Below, piece by piece: positions 5,460 to 7,903 of a stretch of 7,903 nt of DNA; the first letter of the stretch is position 1; each line of letters opens with the position of its first letter. The stretch is from Candidatus Shapirobacteria bacterium UBA1420. Lineage in GTDB: Bacteria; Patescibacteriota; Microgenomatia; UBA12405. The position numbers were made by a program, and so were the translations under genes. Below the pieces are notes generated by a model. It was not told the DNA's origin. It did no database searches and was given only the letters and a program-made list of their open reading frames with translations. Where the stretch lies: contig DBPM01000049.1 of assembly GCA_002304845.1 (NCBI GenBank), forward strand, positions 1,230 to 9,132, given 5' to 3'.

Positions 5460-5498
5460 ACATGCTATAATCGGCCACATGGCTTCAAAATATGAAAA
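5460..5498 (+). repeat. 39-bp direct repeat, copy 1 (promoter plus start of first sigma gene)
   Basis: These 39 bases are identical to 6451-6489. The block covers the extended -10, the short discriminator, the ATG and the codons for MASKYE plus two bases of the next codon. It ends where the two genes diverge (AAC versus AAT). Confidence 0.95.
5463..5471 (+). promoter_or_regulatory. Extended -10 promoter (TGCTATAAT), leaderless
   Basis: TATAAT at 5466-5471 is preceded by TGC, an extended -10. The ATG follows after 7 nt, so transcription should start at about 5478, one base before the start codon. The expected -35 window (about 5443-5448, CATTAC) does not match consensus, as is usual for extended -10 promoters. 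Confidence 0.78.
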
Positions 5499-6402
5499 CA
5501 AAGAACTACTAACAGCTACAAAAATTTATTTTGATGAATGTTCTCATAGATCATCATTACTAACAGATGAAGAAGAAAGAACATTACTAACAAGATTTGT
5601 AACTGGGAGAACGTTTAATAACGATAATAAGGAGAATGTGGGAATAAATGACTTGCTTAAGAGTATGGAATTGACAGAAGATTCTAGACAGGCTTATGAA
5701 GAACTTATTACCAGAAATCAAAGATTGGTTGTACATATAGCTAGACGCAATCCACAAGGTGGTTTGGAATTGATGGATCGTATCCAAAATGGAAATGAAG
5801 GCTTGATGATAGCTTTAGCAAAATTTCAACTAGAAAAAGGAGTGAAATTTTCTACTTATGCCTATTATTGGATTGAACAGCGAATTAAAAGAAATAACTC
5901 GGATACTGGCCACATAATTAGATTACCGGTTCATGTGTGTAATCGACTGTGGCAAGCAGAGAAAAAACGAGTGGTCATGGAACAACAATTAGGACGAAAA
6001 TTATCCGATAATGAGTTTATACAATTAATGAACACTTCCCCAGCAAGGGCAGAAGCAATATGTAATGCACGAAGAAGTCCAGACAGTTTAGATCGACCAA
6101 TAGATGAAGGTGATAATAACTCAAAAGAAATTGGTGATTGTGTAGCAGATGAAACAGGAAATGTGGAAAAGGTAGTGGAGCAAAAAATAGTACAAGAACA
6201 GGTTGACTTATTGATGCGGAACAACTTAACAGAAAGAGAGCGATTTGTTGTTAGATGTTACTATGGATTTGAAACAGGTAAACCTATGACTTTGGAGGCA
6301 ATAGGAAAAAAATTAAAAGTCACTAGAGAAAGGGTTAGACAAATTCGTAGAGTTGCTGAACAAAAAATATCGGAAAAGATTTCAAAGGATGAGTGGAGAT
6401 AG
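5479..6402 (+). CDS. Sigma-70 family RNA polymerase sigma factor, paralog 1
   Basis: The 307-aa protein has sigma regions 1.2 to 4 but no region 1.1, so it is not a classical principal sigma. Region 1.2 covers about residues 15-40. An unusual polar insert follows at about 42-70. Region 2 runs from LITRNQRLVVHIARRN through IQNGNEGLMIALAKF and KFSTYAYYWIEQRIKR (about 123-138) to IIRLPVHV. Region 3 lies near 155-200. Region 4 has LTERERFVVRCYYGF (about 250-264) and a complete helix-turn-helix ending VTRERVRQIRR. Relative to E. coli RpoD, the FSTYATWWIRQAITR segment has Trp433 replaced by Tyr, Arg436 by Glu and Thr440 by Lys; Gln437 and Trp434 remain. These positions act in -10 melting and recognition, so altered -10 preference is plausible. 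The start is fixed by the promoter 7 nt upstream and by identity with paralog 2. Confidence 0.93.
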   Translation: MASKYENKELLTATKIYFDECSHRSSLLTDEEERTLLTRFVTGRTFNNDNKENVGINDLLKSMELTEDSRQAYEELITRNQRLVVHIARRNPQGGLELMDRIQNGNEGLMIALAKFQLEKGVKFSTYAYYWIEQRIKRNNSDTGHIIRLPVHVCNRLWQAEKKRVVMEQQLGRKLSDNEFIQLMNTSPARAEAICNARRSPDSLDRPIDEGDNNSKEIGDCVADETGNVEKVVEQKIVQEQVDLLMRNNLTERERFVVRCYYGFETGKPMTLEAIGKKLKVTRERVRQIRRVAEQKISEKISKDEWR

Positions 6403-6450
6403 TTTTAAAATATTTGTTAACTTCCTTACAATTACGGTCACTTATTTATA

Positions 6451-6489
6451 ACATGCTATAATCGGCCACATGGCTTCAAAATATGAAAA
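6451..6489 (+). repeat. 39-bp direct repeat, copy 2 (promoter plus start of second sigma gene)
   Basis: This is the exact second copy of 5460-5498. The flanking bases upstream of it are unrelated between the two copies (apart from general AT richness), so the conserved unit begins sharply just before the extended -10. Confidence 0.95.
6454..6462 (+). promoter_or_regulatory. Extended -10 promoter (TGCTATAAT), leaderless, second copy
   Basis: TATAAT at 6457-6462 has the TGC extension and lies 7 nt before the ATG at 6470, exactly as in copy 1. No -35 match is seen at the expected place (about 6434-6439). No terminator lies between the two sigma genes, so the second may be read both from here and by readthrough. 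Confidence 0.78.
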
Positions 6490-7405
6490 TGAAAAACTGA
6501 CAGCTGTTGGAATATATTTTCAGGAAGTGAATCAGAAACCGACATTATTAAGAGAGGAAGAAGAAGGAGAATTGTTGAAAAGATTTATTGCAGGAAGAAC
6601 ATTTCATAAAAATAATAATGACAAGAATGAGAGTATAGGAACAAATGACTGGCTCAAGAGTATGGAATTGACAGAAGATGCTAGACAGGCTTATGAAGAA
6701 CTTATTATTAGAAATCAAAGATTAGTTATAAAGATAGCGACACGTAATCCAGAAGGAGATTTGGAGTTAATGGATCGTATTCAATATGGAAATGAAGGAC
6801 TGATCATAGCTTTAGCAAAATTTGAACTGGACATGAATACCAGATTTTCGACCTATGCTGTTTGGTGGATTAGACAAAGAATCCAAAGGTATGGTATAGA
6901 TACTGGTTACACGATTAGAGTGCCGGTTCATATTCATGATCGAGTACAGCAAGCAGAGAAAAAACGAAACTTAATAGAACAGCAGTTGGGACGAAAATTA
7001 TCCTATAATGAATTCGCTCAACTAATGAAAACTTCCCCAACAAAATTAAAAGAAATGTTTGATGCACTCGGTCATTTGGATAGTCTGGATAGATTGATGG
7101 ATCAAAATGATGATAATTCAGATAGTTTAAGTGATTGTATAGCAGATAAAACAGTAAGTGTAGAAGAAACAGTGGCAACAAAACAATTAAAAGAACATAT
7201 GGATTTATTGATGAATAGCAACTTAACAAATGTAGAATTGTTAGTCGTTCAATATTACTATGGATTTAAAACAGGTGAAGCAATGAGTCTAAGACAAGTA
7301 GGAAAAGAGTTGGGAATTTCGCCAGACAAAGTTGGGCAGATTCATTCTATAGCTTTACAAAAATTACAGAATAAAATTGAGACAGATCAATCATGGGAGT
7401 TCTAG
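6470..7405 (+). CDS. Sigma-70 family RNA polymerase sigma factor, paralog 2, divergent region 4
   Basis: The 311-aa protein aligns with paralog 1 along its whole length, at roughly half to 60 percent identity by eye. Region 2 is well kept: LIIRNQRLVIKIATRN, IQYGNEGLIIALAKF and RFSTYAVWWIRQRIQR (about 125-140), with the canonical WWIRQ but Gln at the RpoD Thr440 position. Region 4 begins LTNVELLVVQYYYGF (about 252-266). Its recognition helix reads ISPDKVGQIHSIAL (about 283-296), where relatives have VTRERVRQIE-type sequence; both conserved arginines of TRERxR are gone. -35 contact is therefore probably changed or lost, which fits a factor using extended -10 promoters or acting as a modulator. 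The stop lies 15 bp inside the convergent LCP gene. The shared promoter fixes the start. Confidence 0.9.
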   Translation: MASKYENEKLTAVGIYFQEVNQKPTLLREEEEGELLKRFIAGRTFHKNNNDKNESIGTNDWLKSMELTEDARQAYEELIIRNQRLVIKIATRNPEGDLELMDRIQYGNEGLIIALAKFELDMNTRFSTYAVWWIRQRIQRYGIDTGYTIRVPVHIHDRVQQAEKKRNLIEQQLGRKLSYNEFAQLMKTSPTKLKEMFDALGHLDSLDRLMDQNDDNSDSLSDCIADKTVSVEETVATKQLKEHMDLLMNSNLTNVELLVVQYYYGFKTGEAMSLRQVGKELGISPDKVGQIHSIALQKLQNKIETDQSWEF

Positions 7406-7903
7406 ATATTGTTTAATATCCTCAAAATTCCCCTCACCTGCCTGGGGGATTAAAATGGATTGACGGTCGGAAGAGACTGAGGCTTTAAGCAAATTTTGAT
7501 CACTTATCGGTAAAGAGTTGATTTTATATTTAGTAAACTCAGGAGCTCGCAGTAAATATTTTTCCATATTATTTTCATCCAAGTCGGTAGTAATGTGAGT
7601 GCTGAGAGTGTTGACAATGGGAATAATTTTGCCAAAAAAATTAAGAGATAAGACTTTGTTTTTGGCGGCTTCAATCACTAATTTTTGACGCTGGGAACGA
7701 TTAAAATCACCACCGTCAGTGGGTGAGTGACGGGAACGGGCAAATTTAAGAGCAGTGGTTCCATCCATATGTTGTAAACCACGGTCAAAATGAAGATTTT
7801 CGTAACGACAAGGAAATTCTCTTTCCAATTTTTCCCCGGACATAGTGGCAGTCAGAGCCGCAACCTCCTCGTCACTTTTACCACAGTTGTCATAAGTATC
7901 ACC
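7391..7903 (-). CDS. LytR-CpsA-Psr (LCP) family protein, C-terminal part (5' end outside window)
   Basis: The frame is open to the window edge, so the last 170 residues are seen; an internal ATG at 7843 is not the true start. The visible part has the LCP C-terminal core: GLQHMDGTTALKFARSRHS followed by GGDFNRSQRQKLVIEAAKNK. The Arg-rich RSRHS and DFxRxxRQ blocks are the pyrophosphate-binding and catalytic region of the family. LCP proteins transfer polyprenyl-linked glycopolymers to peptidoglycan or related surface acceptors outside the membrane. The N-terminal membrane anchor, usual in this family, is outside the window. An acidic stretch DNCGKSDEE lies near the visible N-terminal side. The stop codon overlaps the end of sigma paralog 2 by 15 bp, with no terminator between. 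The substrate cannot be told. Confidence 0.92.
   Translation of the reverse strand, partial: GDTYDNCGKSDEEVAALTATMSGEKLEREFPCRYENLHFDRGLQHMDGTTALKFARSRHSPTDGGDFNRSQRQKLVIEAAKNKVLSLNFFGKIIPIVNTLSTHITTDLDENNMEKYLLRAPEFTKYKINSLPISDQNLLKASVSSDRQSILIPQAGEGNFEDIKQYLELP

Noticed and set aside
5931..6224. Minus-strand frame of 97 codons inside sigma paralog 1
   Set aside because: It is antisense to a conserved sigma domain, Ser/Cys-rich, and has no promoter or family likeness.
6915..7229. Minus-strand frame of 104 codons inside sigma paralog 2
   Set aside because: Its Leu/Tyr-rich, membrane-like product is what AT-rich antisense frames give; the sense strand is clearly coding.

Overview
The window is AT-rich, compact bacterial DNA using the standard code: TAA, TAG and TGA all end genes, so UGA recoding is unlikely. 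The short proteins, absence of Shine-Dalgarno sequences, tail-to-tail gene overlaps and character of the LytR-CpsA-Psr (LCP) and GT-C membrane proteins suggest a Patescibacteria (CPR)-type genome. That placement is inference; no rRNA or marker gene is present.

Left third (1-2945): a tight plus-strand operon comM (3' part) - yraN - dprA, the DNA-uptake/processing cluster found in many bacteria. It runs tail-to-tail into a minus-strand GT-C-like membrane glycosyltransferase gene; the two stop codons share one TTAA. A plus-strand tRNA-Glu(CUC) follows.

Middle (2943-5406): a 168-aa minus-strand protein of unknown function whose stop codon is formed by the last bases of the tRNA gene; a divergent 308-aa helical protein of unknown function; a bidirectional hairpin terminator; a 75-aa putative zinc-binding protein behind a perfect TTGACA-N17-TATAAT promoter; and ssb on the minus strand, whose last 26 bases overlap the zinc-protein gene.

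Right third (5479-7903): two tandem sigma-70-family paralogs sharing an identical 39-bp block that covers an extended -10 promoter, the start codon and the first codons. The first keeps a canonical region 4.2 but is altered in regions 2.3/2.4. The second keeps a canonical region 2.3 but has lost much of the region 4.2 signature. A minus-strand LCP gene fragment closes the window, overlapping the second sigma gene by 15 bp.

The strongest regulatory observation is that four genes have a TATAAT hexamer 6-8 nt before the start codon, with a fifth weaker case. This predicts leaderless mRNAs. Together with the sigma pair, it suggests a local set of genes transcribed as leaderless units. Two perfect 11-bp inverted repeats near promoters are candidate operators.
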